DNA of 64,000 nucleotides from Gordius sp. MW1 (lineage: Eukaryota; Nematomorpha; Gordioida; Gordea; Gordiidae). Under the pieces are notes generated by a model. It did not search any database and was not told where the DNA came from. It saw only the letters and a list, made by a program, of their open reading frames with translations. The position numbers and the translations under genes are program-made. The stretch is from contig OZ038532.1 in assembly GCA_964036665.1 (NCBI GenBank), positions 7,626,001-7,690,000 on the forward strand, read 5' to 3'. Below are positions 1 to 11,708 of the stretch, one piece after another. Position 1 is the first letter of the stretch. Every line of letters begins with the position of its first letter.

Positions 1-400
1 TATATATCATCTCCAGACAAATAATCGCGAATTTTTTTCAGGCTCATTTATTTATTTAACCACTTGATAGTGATAAAATTCGTGCTCCATTTCAATATAT
101 AAAATTTATTTATCATTAAATTAATCCTATAAATAAAAATTTTTGATGCTCATGTAGCGTTGCCTTAATTGATTTAATTGACCACCAAGCATACCTCGAG
201 GTATCACCACTATATATAATTGATTTGTTTATACCTCGCGGAGGCAACAGTAAACTTAATTGAATACAATTAATATATGTGTATATAAAGGAATTTTATA
301 CCCACCAGGTCTCACTTTGTTCTCGCATACAATTTACTTTAATTGGATATTTAATAAAGTACTTATCACTTTATCCTTGTGTTATTTATCAACCCGAAAC
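1..400. other. AT-rich sequence without recognisable gene
   Basis: I see no coding signal. The stretch holds a perfect 14-bp palindrome at 191-204 (ATACCTCGAGGTAT) and a related ATACCTCGCGGAGG about 40 bp later. Nothing ties these to a known element. Confidence 0.5.
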
Positions 401-402
401 TC

Positions 403-960
403 ACTTTGGCCAATGGTCATTTTTTTCCATTGGTCAGCAGCCAGCGGACGGCAACAATCATAAGAGTCAAAAAAAACGGGAAAAAAATTTCGATTCACAA
501 TTTGGCCAATGGTCCTTTTTTTCCAATGGTCAGTAGCCAGGACACGGTAAAAGTGGATATAAATTCATAAGAGTCAAAAAAACGAAAAAAAAATCTTCGA
601 ATAACATTTTGGCCAATGGTCATTTTTTTCCATTGGTCAGCAGCCAGGACACGGTAAAAGTGGATATAAATTCAAATAGTCAAAAAAAACGAAAAAAAAA
701 TTTTCGAATCACATTTTGGCCAATGGTCATTTTTTTCCATTGGTCAGCAGCCAACGGACGGCCAAAAAGTCACAATAGCAATGTTAGTAATAGGAACAAT
801 CATAATAGTCAAAAAAAAACGAAAAAAATAATTTCGATACACATTTTGGCCAATGGTCATTTTTTTCCATTGGTCAGCAGCCAGCGGACGGCCAAAAAGT
901 CTTATTATCAATGGTAGTAACAAGAACAATCATAAGAGTCAAAAAAAACTCCGGGATTAG
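403..960 (+). repeat. CCAATGG/CCATTGG tandem repeat array (five units)
   Basis: Five units of about 96-129 bp begin near 407, 503, 609, 717 and 846. Each carries TTGGCCAATGGTC, a short T run, then CCATTGGTCAGCAGCC, so every unit holds an inverted repeat able to form a hairpin. The rest of the unit contains a GGACGGCCAAAAAGT or GGACACGGTAAAAGT segment and an A-rich GTCAAAAAAAACGAAAAAAA tract. The same family recurs near 1219, 1567, 3692-3930, 7080-7340, 56040-57010 and, inverted, 63650-63720. Open frames across it are by-products of the repeat. Function unknown; probably a minisatellite amplified from a dispersed element. Confidence 0.8.
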
Positions 961-1004
961 AACCCACAAACTAGTTAAATTAATTAAAATTAAAAGTAAA
1001 CAGC

Positions 1005-1120
1005 GTGAGAAGACATTCGGTGCGTGACAAGACATTCGGTGCAAGACACCGAAGAGCGTGACAATATATAGATTCGGTGCAAGGCATTCGGTAGCGTGAC
1101 AAGACATCGGAAAATGGAAA
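1005..1120 (+). repeat. Short repeats of GTGACAAGACATTCGGTGC
   Basis: The motif GCGTGACAAGACATTCGGTG and close variants occur four to five times, followed by GGAAAATGGAAAGTGAGCC. The same block is at 4018-4090, and an inverted, diverged one at 63298-63400 lies upstream of a tRNA-box repeat. This suggests it is the 5' body of a dispersed SINE-like family. Class is inferred only. Confidence 0.5.
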
Positions 1121-1339
1121 GTGAGCCTATAATGAAACATAGACCCTTGTAGGGGAGGGCATAGGGTAATTATCAATGTTAACCAATTCAAAAACGAAAA
1201 TAAAATTTCGATTTATACTTTGGCCAATGGTCATTTTTTTCATTGGTCAGTAGCCAGCGGACGGCCAAAAGGTCACATTATCAATGGTATTAACAAGAAC
1301 AATATATTAATTTAATTTAAAAAATAAATAAAAATTTTG

Positions 1340-1500
1340 CCCTCTCCGGGATTCGAACCCACATTAGTAAAGGCATAGGGTTTGGTAAGGGGCACAGGAA
1401 CCCATATCAGTAAAGGCATAGGCTTTGGAAAGGGGCACAGGGACCCATATCAGTAGAGGTGTAGGCCCTTGTAGGAAAGGGCATAGGGTAATTATTAATG
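1340..1500 (-). repeat. SINE-like repeat with tRNA B-box
   Basis: Read on the minus strand the segment contains GGGTTCGAATCCCGGAGAG, a match to the RNA polymerase III B box, preceded by repeated CCTATGCCTTTACTGATATGGG modules. The plus strand shows CCGGGATTCGAACCC at about 1347-1361. Related copies are at 6965-7030, 7190-7225, 62940-62990 (minus), 63400-63440, 63770-63865 and 63890-63965 (plus). No convincing A box or full cloverleaf is seen. Confidence 0.5.
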
Positions 1501-1659
1501 TTAACCTATTCAAAGACGAAAAAATACCATAAATTGCATATAGCAATTAAAAATTTCGCTTTATTTGACCAATGGTCATTTTTTTCATTGGTCAGTAGCC
1601 AGCGGATGGTCAAAAATTCATATTATCTATGGTATTAACAAGAACAAAATATTAATTTA

Positions 1660-1880
1660 ATTTAAACCCTGGCTTGAACCCGGGATATCCAGGTCACAAA
1701 GCTGGCGCCACTAACTTGGTGGATGGCGAGAACGCCGGTGTAATGTTCAATTCGCGTATCGTTTGATATCGCGTAAGTCAATCAAACACGTCAATCATGT
1801 ATTTCTGCACTATAATTGCAAAAAAGATTATTATAGGCTGGTAAAAGATCATTATAGGCTGGTATAAATGTCAATCAAAA
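1660..1880. other. Non-coding stretch with tRNA-box-like and GGCGCC motifs
   Basis: Contains CTTGAACCCGGGATATCCAGG, again resembling an inverted tRNA B box, and a GCTGGCGCCACTAACTTGGTGGA segment that recurs near 7390 (GCTGGCGCCAATAACTTGGTGGA). No gene recognised. Confidence 0.35.
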
Positions 1881-2560
1881 ATTTTGGTTTGTTATACAAT
1901 AATTTTGTTAAAATTTTTCAATAAAGGTTTAACATAATATAAATTAAGCTTCATTAAATATTAAATTTTAACTATTATAAACAAATTCAATTAATTTATA
2001 TGTATTAAGTTTTTTAAACTATTATAAAAAGTGGGGAACATAATATTTAATTTTAACTAATATAAACAAATTCAATTAATTTATATGTATTAAGTTTTTC
2101 AAACTATTATAGAAACTGGGGAACTTAAATAATTATTTTATATAAAGGATCTTATAATCCCTGATGATCTTAGGTGTCATATATTTGGTTTTAATTCTTT
2201 TATAAGTGATCCAATCTATATGAATTTAGCTTATTAAATTTATTTTGCATCTGATAAAGCTGTTATAATATATTAAATATTTTTTTAATAAAGGTTTAAC
2301 ATATAAATTAAGCTTCATTAAATATTTAATTTTAACTATTATAAACAAATTCAATTAATTTATATGTATTAAGTTTTTTGAACTATTATAAAAAGTGGGG
2401 AACTTAAATAATTATTTTATATAAAGTATCTTATAATCCCTGATGATCTTAGGTTTCATATATTTAGTTTGGTTTTAATTCTTTTATAAGTGATCCAATC
2501 TATATAAATTTAGTTTATTAAATTTATTTTGCATCTGATAAAGCTGTTATAATATAAAAT
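1880..2560 (+). repeat. Imperfect tandem duplication, AT-rich
   Basis: The block starting near 'attaaattttaactattataaacaaattc' and running through 'aagtggggaacttaaataatt' occurs at about 1960-2125 and again near 2315-2420. It is followed in both cases by the segment containing 'ataatccctgatgatcttaggt' (2155 and 2435). No coding signal. Confidence 0.6.
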
Positions 2561-2904
2561 AATGATATTGATAGTATTATTTTAATAAATATATATTTTT
2601 AGCCATTACATATCATCTTTATTGGAAAAAGGCATATTAAAACCATGTTTTGTCAAATATCAATTAGACATTGAAATAAGAATAATATTTTATTTAAAGT
2701 AAATATAAAGTAAAAACAGTATTTATAAAACTATTTTAACAATTAAAAATATTTTATAAACAACTATTAAATATATAGGAATAGTCCCATTTTTCATATA
2801 ATCCATAATCTCAGCAAAACCATATTCTTCCATTCTATTAAGTAAATGCTAAATTAATCAAAGTATAAATTAAGTAGTTTAATATTTATAATATTAGTGA
2901 CTTA

Positions 2905-3335
2905 TAAGGCATACATCTAAAAAGGTAAATAACAAACTTTTGCATTAGCTTATATTTATAATCTTAGGAACTTACTTACTACAAAATACAAAGTTTACTA
3001 CAATTTCAACAATTATAGAAGCATACATCTAAAAAAGTAAATAACAAACTTTTGCATTAGCTTATATTTACAATCTTAGGATCTTCCTTATTACAAAATA
3101 CAAAGTATACTACAATTTCAACAATTATAGAAGCATACATCTAAAAAGGTAAATAACAAACTTTTGCATTAGCTTATATTTATAATCTTAGAAACTTACT
3201 TATTACAAAATACAAAGTTTACTACAATTTCAACAATTATAGAAGCATACATCTAAAAAGGTAAATAACAAACTTTTGCATTAGTTTATATTTATAATCT
3301 TAGGAACTTACTTATTACAAAATACCATATTATAT
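2905..3335 (+). repeat. 112-bp tandem repeat (four units)
   Basis: Four units start at GCATACATCTAAAAA near 2909, 3021, 3133 and 3244, a period of about 112 bp. Each contains GGTAAATAACAAACTTTTGC, then TTATATTTATAATCTTAGGA. Units are close to identical, indicating recent local amplification. No coding potential. Confidence 0.8.
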
Positions 3336-3649
3336 TGGTGAAAGTTTGCAAATTACGTGATTCAAATGCATGTCATTACGTGACATGAAATGTATGTTTT
3401 TCCGAAATTTGAACCAATCAGGTTACTCAAAAAATCACGTGATTGACAAAAAAAAGTACTTTTTTCGTGTTTTCAACGAATGTGGAGGGGTGATTGACGA
3501 TTACGCGATCTCAAACGCTACGTCGTCTCATACGCTACACCGGCGCTGCCAAACAACGCGCTTATCGGGCACGCCTCTCGGCTGCCGGTGACACCGGCGA
3601 TGCTGCCAAGAAACGCGCTTATCGCGCGCAACGCTCGGCCACTGATGGC

Positions 3650-3935
3650 ATAGTCAAAAAAAACGAAAAAAATAACTTCGATTCACATTTTGGCCCAATG
3701 GTCATTTTTTCCATCGGTCAGGAGCCAGCGGACGGCCAAAAAGTTATAATAGCATTGGTAGTAACAGGAACAATCATAATAGTCAAAAAAACGAAAAAAA
3801 TAATTCCGATTCCCTTTTGGCCAATGGTCATTTTTTCCATCGGTCAGTAGCCAGCGGACGGCTAAAAAGTTATAATAGCATTGGTAGTAACAGTAACAGG
3901 AACAATCATAATAGTCAAAAAAACCCGGGTTTCGA
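3650..3935 (+). repeat. CCAATGG repeat family, two further units
   Basis: Two units (TTTGGCCCAATGGTCATTTTTTCC near 3690 and TTTTGGCCAATGGTC near 3816) match the array at 403-960, including GGACGGCCAAAAAGTTATAATAGC and the A-rich tail. Upstream (3500-3650) is more GC-rich and unclassified. Confidence 0.7.
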
Positions 3936-4017
3936 ACCCAAAAACTGATTAAATTAACCGGGATTTGAACCTAAAAACTAGTTAAATTAATAATAGCAAT
4001 ATCTATACTGTTAAAAA

Positions 4018-4092
4018 AAGCGTGACAAGACATTCGGTGCAAGACATTCGGCGCGTGACAAGAGATTTGGAAAATGGAAAGTGAGCCCATAA
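4018..4092 (+). repeat. GTGACAAGACATTCGGTGC repeat block, second copy
   Basis: Matches 1005-1120 and runs into 'gtgagcccataaattgcata', the sequence into which hAT copy 1 inserted. The pre-insertion sequence 'ataaattgcatagcaatt' occurs intact elsewhere in the window (for example near 7452 and 57448). Confidence 0.5.
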
Positions 4093-4100
4093 ATTGCATA
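4093..4100. repeat. Target-site duplication of hAT copy 1, left
   Basis: ATTGCATA directly precedes the element and is repeated at 6951-6958. It lies within the near-palindrome AATTGCATAGCAATT, so the insertion split that motif. Confidence 0.9.
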
Positions 4101-6950
4101 TAGAGATGGGTAATTTCCCGGGAATTTTCATCGAGGGAATATTCCCAGGGAAAATAGGGAATTTTGGGGAAATAACGGGAATTTTTGGGAAATAACGGGA
4201 ATTTTGGGGAATTCATGGGGAAAATAAATACTTTGATTGTTAATATATAGTCTTAGATGAAAAAAAGATGCTAGGGTGTAAAATGAAATGCTAATAAAGT
4301 TTATTTCTCCAATAATACACAATATTTCATTACAAATTTACATAAAAATATACATTAAAAATTGTCAATATCTAAACTGTCACTATCGTCATTTAGCGAT
4401 GAAATTGATTCATCAGATGAAGATATTGAGCGCGCTTTTGCATTAAAATTGATACTACTTTTCAAGTGCATGTTGTGCCTTATGGACACTAGCTTTTTCA
4501 CCTTGTCGTTTTTCATTCGATTTCTTGATTTAGAATGTACATAACCCAATGTGGACCAAATTCTTTCTGTGGCAGCACTGGTAGCTGGAATTGAAAAGAG
4601 TTTCACGGCAATTTCAGATAAGGGTTGGTTAGTGCACAAGCCTTTCCACCACGTCAAGGGTGAAATGTAACTAGCGCTATCCCATATTGACCGCTCAGCA
4701 AACAACCCGTCTTTAGCACGAAATTCTGCCAAATTGGCAATAACTTGGCCTATATTGAAATTATAGCCTTGAGAAATAATCTTGATAGCGTTAATTGCTT
4801 CAGCTATTTCTTTTGTAGTAAGGTTGACTCCACAATAACGTGGATCAAGCAAGTTAGCTGCCATATGAAAATCCTTACAGCAAAACGATTTCCTTTTGCT
4901 CACGAATTTTTTAATAACACTTGCATCAATTAAGCTAAATTCCTTACTAGAAATTTCGCTGAAATGGGCTTTAATAGTATGAAATGCTTCCGGTACATCA
5001 GACAATAAACCAGAGTCACTTTCTATGCAAGTTATTTTGGTCAAAATTACATCTAAAAAAAATGTAGTTCTTTTTATTTTCTCCCAAAAAACATCATTAT
5101 CAAGCAAATTTAAACGTTTGCTTCGATCAGCAAATGTATCTGTTAAAGCTAGTTCCTGCAAAGTATCTTTGTTTACTAGGAAACTATTAAGCATTATAAC
5201 TATACAACCCCACCTTGTTGGACAGGGTATTTTCAAAGTTGTGAGTCGATTTTTGTTACATTGTTTTTCTTTAAAAGTTGATGATAATATTGTATTAAAT
5301 TTAATGTATTTTATAATTTGTTTAACTTTAGCTGTAATATTTTGGATGGTAGGAATTTTGTTGGAGATATCTTTTATTAATAAATTAAGCCCATGAGCTG
5401 CACAGCCAAAGCACTTAATTGAAGGATGTTTAGACTTAACTATTTCCCAAGCCTTCTTCATATTTTTAGCGTTGTCAGTAACTATGGCAACAAATTTTTG
5501 AGTGCCAATTTCTTCCATCACCTTTAGGAATTGATCAGCTATATAATCCCCAGTATGGGCATTCGTCCCTGTATCTATAGATTTTAAAAATATGGGTTTC
5601 GGTGTCATTATTATAAAATTGATTATGGACTCCCCCCTAATGTTTGTCCAACCATCACTAATTAATGTAAAATTAGAACCTGATTCTAGTTTTTCATTTA
5701 TAACTGCTTTGATCTTGTCAAATTGGTCATTTAGCAAAGAACCTCCTATTGCCTTTCTTGGTGGAATTCTGAAGGATGGTTTTATAGATTTGAAAAAGTC
5801 CTTCCAATAATAATTTTCTGTTATGTTAAACGGACAATTTGACATATAGATAGCCAGTGCAAGCTTTTCATTTAATCTTTCTTGTTGCACTGGAGTCATG
5901 CTATCGAAATATTGATTAATATTTGATGTGGATTGTTTTGAAGTGTTAAAATTTGTTGTTAACTCAGGTGTTGTTACAGTGGGGTGTTCTGACGCAGAAA
6001 AAGTTTTAGATGATTCTGAGGATATTGAAAAAACTTCTAGTTCTGAGCATTTTGTTTCACTTGCATATTCTGGGCATTTTTGTATATGGATAGACATTTT
6101 TGTTGGGTTGGGGAAGTCATATTTATGGTTGCAATAGTTGCAGATGGCAATAAAGCCTTTCTTATTGGAGGATGTATGTCTACCAAAATGTTTCCAGATA
6201 TCAGATGGTTTTCTAGGCATCTTACCAGATTGAAATTTATTTAATGATTTAAAATATAGGCCAATCCAATACAGCTAAAAGCTAGTTAAAAATAAAATGC
6301 TAGTATAATTTTACTTGAGTTTAAGTGTAAGTGTTTTTTAAAATATTAAATAGGATATCAAATTGAATGTCAAATAGATTTAGCTAAAAAAATTTCAAAT
6401 TTAATTATACATAATCTTACCTGAGGTTTAAATTAAGTTGTTTATATTATTAAAATTGTAGGTGTGTTTGTAAAGTAGAAACAAAAAATAGTGCTAGATT
6501 AAATATAGGGTAATACAGAATTTAAATTTTAATGGTATAGGTGTAATGTAATAATACCTAAATAGTTGATTTGCAACTTATATTTCAAATTCAAACAAGC
6601 TAAAAGCTACTTTAATTAAAATTGTTTATATGTATTTTATTTTCTTAGATGAGTCAAACAAATAGGGTAAACTTTTTGAATATACAATAAGCAAGTCAAA
6701 TTCCAAAATAAAGAAGGTTTCAATTAATTTTAAATAGGCGGAAAAATGCTAATAGAAGTTTCCACGAGGAAAATATAAAATTCTAAATAATTAAAATCAA
6801 TTTAAAAATAAAATATTGCGTAAATTTTGTGTCAAAAACATTAATTTTTTTAAGGGAATTTATCATAGGGAAAATTCAATTTTCCTTTGGGAATATTCCC
6901 GGGAATTAATGGGAATATTCCCGGGAATATTCCCCCCTGTGCCATCTCTA
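4101..6950 (-). mobile_element. Complete hAT transposon, copy 1
   Basis: A 2,850-bp element bounded by TAGAGATGG and CCATCTCTA. It is flanked on both sides by the 8-bp direct repeat ATTGCATA (4093-4100 and 6951-6958), the target duplication expected of hAT elements. The terminal regions are rich in palindromic GGGAATATTCCCGGGAA modules that could serve as subterminal transposase sites. It carries one intact transposase ORF on the minus strand (4355-6220). A second copy at 31650-34499 has the same length; I found a single difference (T at 6616, A at 34165). Every part needed for autonomous transposition appears present, so this copy is plausibly active or only recently silent. Confidence 0.95.
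4355..6220 (-). CDS. hAT-family transposase (BED finger, RNase H-like), copy 1
   Basis: A 621-residue uninterrupted ORF. It would bind the element's ends and cut and paste the transposon in the nucleus. An N-terminal BED-type zinc finger is visible as C27-x2-C30-x14-H45-x3-C49. The RNase H-like catalytic core has candidate acidic residues D189 (in SDGWTN) and D249 (in TDNAKNM), followed by the CAAH motif at 273-276 typical of hAT. Near the C terminus the dimerisation motif SIPATSAATERIWS (about 543-556) supplies the likely third acid, E552. The tail (about 597-621) is Ser/Asp-rich. Length is normal for the family. The ATG at 6220 fits because the BED finger follows directly. The ORF is intact and repeated at 31904-33769. 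Assignment to hAT is secure; the subfamily is not determined. Confidence 0.95.
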   Translation of the reverse strand: MPRKPSDIWKHFGRHTSSNKKGFIAICNYCNHKYDFPNPTKMSIHIQKCPEYASETKCSELEVFSISSESSKTFSASEHPTVTTPELTTNFNTSKQSTSNINQYFDSMTPVQQERLNEKLALAIYMSNCPFNITENYYWKDFFKSIKPSFRIPPRKAIGGSLLNDQFDKIKAVINEKLESGSNFTLISDGWTNIRGESIINFIIMTPKPIFLKSIDTGTNAHTGDYIADQFLKVMEEIGTQKFVAIVTDNAKNMKKAWEIVKSKHPSIKCFGCAAHGLNLLIKDISNKIPTIQNITAKVKQIIKYIKFNTILSSTFKEKQCNKNRLTTLKIPCPTRWGCIVIMLNSFLVNKDTLQELALTDTFADRSKRLNLLDNDVFWEKIKRTTFFLDVILTKITCIESDSGLLSDVPEAFHTIKAHFSEISSKEFSLIDASVIKKFVSKRKSFCCKDFHMAANLLDPRYCGVNLTTKEIAEAINAIKIISQGYNFNIGQVIANLAEFRAKDGLFAERSIWDSASYISPLTWWKGLCTNQPLSEIAVKLFSIPATSAATERIWSTLGYVHSKSRNRMKNDKVKKLVSIRHNMHLKSSINFNAKARSISSSDESISSLNDDSDSLDIDNF

Positions 6951-7069
6951 ATTGCATAGCAATTAAAACTTTTGTAGGAGCACAGGGACCCACATCAGTA
7001 GAGGCATAGGCCTTTGTAGTGGAGGGCATAGTGTAATTATCAATGTTAACCTATTCGAAAACGAACAAA

Positions 7070-7400
7070 AATTTCGATTTATTTGGACAATGGTAATTTT
7101 TTTTTAATGGTCAGTAGCCTGCGGACGGTCAAAAAGTCATATTATCAATGGTATTAACAAGAACAAAATATTAATTTAATTAACAGGGACCCATATCAGT
7201 AGAGGCATAGGCCCTTGTAGTGGAGGGCATAGGGTAATTATCAATGTTAACCTATTCAAAAACGAACAAAAATTTCGATTTATTTGGCCAATGGTAATTT
7301 TTTTCAATGGTCAGTAGCCTGCGGACGGTCAAAAAGTCATATTATCAATGGTATTAACAAGAACAATATATTAATTTAATTTAAAAAAGGCTGGCGCCAA
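7070..7400 (+). repeat. Two diverged CCAATGG repeat units with tRNA-box family fragments
   Basis: Two blocks of about 190 bp (around 7000-7180 and 7190-7385) each contain a 'catatcagtagaggcatagg' segment, a degenerate CAATGGTAATTTTTTT...AATGGTCAGTAGCC hairpin and GGACGGTCAAAAAGTCATATTATCAATGG. They are duplicates of each other, and the layout matches 1200-1640. Confidence 0.6.
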
Positions 7401-7409
7401 TAACTTGGT

Positions 7410-7440
7410 GGACGGACGGACGACGGACGACGGACGGACA
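7410..7440 (+). repeat. GGAC/GGACGA microsatellite
   Basis: A short run of GGACGGACGGACGACGGACG followed by 'accaaaaacgagcccataaattgcatagcaatt'. The same arrangement is near 57412-57468, so this is the edge of a dispersed family. Confidence 0.6.
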
Positions 7441-7469
7441 ACCAAAAACGAGCCCATAAATTGCATAGC

Positions 7470-9178
7470 AATTAATTGTTTCTCAAAATTCTCGTCTGAT
7501 AAGCAGGTACGCTTGGCAGTTAATACAGCATTAGCTATACTAAACCCGCTCCACAGGGAGAGATTAGGGGATTGGAGTATTGTACTTAATAAACAAATTT
7601 TTTAAAGGAGGAAATTTATTAAAAACATTTAATGTTTTGTCCCTCGCTTCAAAAAATTGCGACAAAATATCATCCTCCAATCCCCCCTCTACTTTCTCGT
7701 CAAAAAAATGATATTTCGGAATTGACGGCTCTTTCGTTATCATTTCTAGGGGTTTCAATCCCTTTTTTCAATAACACTAAAAGATTATTCTTTAAAGGTT
7801 CATTTTCTCGAAGTTTAATCCAAGGCCATTGAAGCTTGAACATTGGATGTTTAATGGCCGAAAGAAGATATTGATCTTCATATATATGTTGAAATCTTTA
7901 AAAAAAAAAGAAAATATACGCAATTAATTTGATAGTAATAGGTTTATTACCTTTTATTAATCTCATTTAATACAGCGTCAATCAATGGTTGATTATATTT
8001 TAGGCTAGTAATTTTTTTAATTTCAAAATAACTATTGTTATTGTTGGGGTCAAATAGCCCAAATGCATATTTTCCTCACTTTCTAAAATAGTGAGAGCGG
8101 TAGCAACAGGTTCCATGATCTGCTTTAATATTTAAAATTTATTTTTATTATTTATCCTAAATTTTTATTAGGACTTACAGTACAGTATTCTTCCAAAAAT
8201 ATTTATCATTGGTTGTAAGCCTTGCTAATCCTCCCATGTCGCATACTTTGTCAAATAAATGAGGTTTATCTTTTATTAATGAGTCTATTAATTTTAAGGA
8301 ATTATAATATGAATTCCATCTTGTAACAACAGGTCTTATAAGCAACCTTGATAAATTTTTCTTTACATCATCAGCAAATGATGTCGACTGATTTTGCTTG
8401 TTCCATAAATTTTTGCATTTATCAAATGCACTTTTTAATATGTTTTTAAAAGATGAAATTTCTAGTGCCTTTTCAGCATCGACACTTGCCACTAGATTAA
8501 GATTGTGGCATGCACAAGAGTGATGTTTTGGGAGGTAAATAAAATTTTCCTGCCTACTTTGATATTCAAATATTTCATTTAATGGAAATGACACAATTTC
8601 ATCTTCCTCATCTATACTTTCTCAAATAACCTATAATTTGTTTAAAAATCTAAAATGATGATTGAATTCGATCCTCCTTTATATGAAATGATTGAAAAAT
8701 ATTTTTCATATTTTGGCCAGGGCAATTCCAATTCATCTGATTCTGATGATTTTGAATATTCATCTGAAGATGACGACGATATAATATTATGATTGTCCAT
8801 ATTAACCTATAAATTAAACTATAATTAATAATATCAAATTAATTAACTTTAAGCTTATCTTTTTTTGCACTTTATGTTTATAGTATGTTGTTAAAGGTAT
8901 TTCGGAATTGGTAATAGGAAACAGGAAATTCAGCTGATTAAAAAATATAAGATTTTTTTGTTAAAAATTCGGATTAACATTAATTTTTAAATAAATAAAA
9001 ATAAAAAAGGGTTTTTTAAATTGAACGAACGTTAAATTTGAACGCGTTCATCAAAAAAAGGAACGCGTTCACGTTCAAAGTTCACCAAAAAATAAAAGAA
9101 CGCCGTTCATGAACGCGTTCACAAAATTTGAACGCGTTTTGTGAACGCGTTCATATTGAACGCGTTCGTTTACAGCAC
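7470..9178 (-). pseudogene. Decayed hAT transposon with broken transposase
   Basis: On the minus strand the element starts at about 9178 with TAGTGCTGTAAACGAACG, a hAT-type end followed by repeated GAACGCGTTC palindromes. Transposase pieces follow in order. 8800-8642 gives an acidic N terminus (DELELPWPKYEKYF). 8594-8175 contains CACHNLNLVASVDAEKA and VVTRWNSYY. A segment after a probable short intron reads IMEPVATALTILE. 7758-7564 ends in FPPLKNLFIKYNTPIP. A frame-shifted remnant of the dimerisation domain (FSIANAVLTAKRTCLSDENF) runs to about 7480. At least two frameshifts are present, the BED finger is largely lost, and the far end is truncated at the AATTGCATAGCAATT sequence near 7460. No target duplication was found. 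It belongs to a different subfamily from the 621-aa element. Confidence 0.8.
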
Positions 9179-9179
9179 T

Positions 9180-10200
9180 ACTAATAAATGATTATCCTTA
9201 GATTAGATATGATTAAGTTCTATATTCAGGTTGTTAAATTCATTATTCTATGGATATGGGAATGCCCAACTTAAAATAGAAAACTACATATGAAATTAAC
9301 CCTGCCACTAGCTTCCCCAAAACCCACTTGTCCGAATCCAAACCCTCATATTTCCCCTTCTGTCAATTTCCATCCCATCTTACCTTCCCAGCTAATCCAT
9401 GTTTGGAAATAGCATCCCCAGAATCCACGTAGCCAAGTCCACACCCTCAACCTACATATTTCCCTACTGATAATTTCCATCCCATCTCACCCTTACAGCT
9501 AGCCCACTTTTAAAGTTATGGAATTGTTGGAGTGAATACTCGAAGATTGGTATATTGGTGATTCTTCATTCTTTAAGGGGAAAGATGCTGATGTTATATA
9601 TTGGTATATTGATGATTGTTCATTCTTTAAGGGGAAAGATGTTATATATAACACTTGCCAAACCTTTTTAATGTGAAAGGTAATACAGATGGCAAAACAA
9701 ATGCATATTATGATTTATGACTTGAGAATTTCAGAGGTATACCATGAGTTCAGGCTTAACAAACCAATGAAAGTCTCATGATTTAATATAATGCATTTGA
9801 AAACAATAGTTCGGCAGAGTCGCTGGAGTGCTCCACTCTAGCCGTTGTAGCCAAATTTATATGATTATTTTATTATTTAACCAGCGATTCAAAATATCAT
9901 CATCCGAGTGGGTGATGTAATTGTTGCGAAATAGTAAGATGTTTTGGAAATAGGTACTACACTCCATCAAGACTCATTTAAAGTATGTCTGTTTATATTA
10001 TAGTTTAATGCAAAAAAAATATGCAATAAATATATTGAAAAATTATTTACATGTCTTAAGGTCACTCTAATTTTTTCAACGAGCTACAAATATTAATATT
10101 TGAATTATACGCGACCAGGTAAATTACCCAATAAAAAAGTATTCCAATATGTTAATTACAAAATGAAAAATGTATAAATTAATTTACAATATTATGATGA
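9180..10200. other. AT-rich stretch without gene; ~130-bp duplication
   Basis: A C-rich segment at about 9300-9400 (CCACTTGTCCGAATCCAAACCCTCATATTTCC...) is repeated in diverged form at about 9400-9500, ending 'atttccatcccatct'. 'ggtatattg' plus 'tcattctttaaggggaaagatg' is duplicated at 9550-9590 and 9600-9630. No coding signal found. Confidence 0.4.
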
Positions 10201-10204
10201 TCAA

Positions 10205-10355
10205 TTAAGAAATTTTAAACTCGATATCTCGCCGATAAAATCTCGTATCGTCTCGAGGTTAAAATTCTCGTCTCGATCTCCACCCAATTTTTCAACGTCT
10301 CGTCTCGGTTTTTCGAGACGTGATCGAGATATTTCGCGGATTTTATGCATCACTA
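10205..10355 (-). mobile_element. Possible terminal fragment of another hAT-like element
   Basis: Read on the minus strand the segment begins CTAGTGATGCATAAAATCC and continues with repeated CTCGATCACGTCTCG and CGAGACGAGACG motifs. That layout (TAGTGATGCA end plus subterminal palindromes) resembles hAT termini such as the one at 9178. No partner end, target duplication or coding sequence was found, so this is a weak call. Confidence 0.3.
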
Positions 10356-10359
10356 GTTA

Positions 10360-11700
10360 TTTGTTCTCTCAATATTCCTAGCAATATCCAACGCTCCTGT
10401 CATGTGAGATTCTCCACAATGAGCAGTCGTTCCACAATTTTCTCATTTTTCCTAGCTACAAAACGATCTCATAGGTTATCTTCTAGACTTTAATTAATGT
10501 ATTGAATGACCCGTTAGTCCAACCAAAAAAGAATCGATGCTTTCAGAACTCAGCTGCATGCATTTTTGAAAAACATCGCTGAACGATGAAATTAAGTGGG
10601 GGGGGGGCGATCTTATCGAATGTTTTTGTAGGGGATATGCTGGTGCTAGCAAATTGATCACTGCTCTTAAGTTTGAGGCACTATTACCGTTATGAGCAAC
10701 GATTATACCTTCTGTAACTAGGTGGAAAAGATTACATTGGGAGGGGTATAAATCAAAGTTTTGGGAGGGGGAGATTTTATAAAAGTGTAGCGACCGGGCC
10801 ATTGTAGGGAGGTGGGGTATAATAGGATCGCGAGAGGGTGGATTAATAGGATCACGAAATAAACCAAAAGTATGTGAAATGATTTAGACATAAAATTTTC
10901 ACATTCATACATTAGGGTAATATGAAAATAAAAGGTTTTACATATTGACTCAAGTGGATGATAACATGTAAATAAGTGGCGTTATTTGGTACCTCGTGAG
11001 GATGGTATAACATAAATAATAGTTACAATAAATTGTGAATTATTTTAAGGAGAATTATAATTCATGTAGTAGACAATTATGTAAAAGATTTAATAGAACG
11101 ATCGTTCGGGATCGGAGGGAAGACGGATATACGATAGCAAAGCAAAAACCATGATGACAAAAGAATAACCATTAAATGACAGTAGCAACTGCGGTCATGA
11201 GACTTTGCTTGATGAGAAAAAATGTTTAAGAAAAGCACATCTTTATTAGTTAATTTTTTTTATTTAACCTAAAGTACATACTTGTTCTCTTTTGTGTCGC
11301 TCGTAAAAAACGATCTAATCGTACGGGTCCATGCAAATACCCTAATTAACTTTAATATCCCAATAATGCTCGACACCTTCCTCAAGAATTAATTTATTCT
11401 CATCGAAAACAAAGAATTGATAGACATTAATGGCTCATAGGGCTAATCAAACACCTTAAAAAAGTGTATTTTTAAAAACTCTATCTTTATTTAAATCGTA
11501 TGACCCGTTTTTACAAACCTACAACCCTCTCTTAAATTGTACTTTACATCACCATAGATTCAAAATGAATTTAAATTCAGCAAAATTTACACGAACACCA
11601 AGTTGTTCTGTGCATCTCACCTCTCATTTAATCTAAAATTATTAATAAAATTTTGATTCATTTAATTTTGACAAGATATTTTAAGGTTCATTTTATCCGT
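10360..11700. other. No recognisable gene
   Basis: AT-rich sequence with a G10 run near 10603 and a few short open frames (the longest about 100 aa) that show no domain. I see nothing supportable here. Confidence 0.4.
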
Positions 11701-11708
11701 TAGCTTTA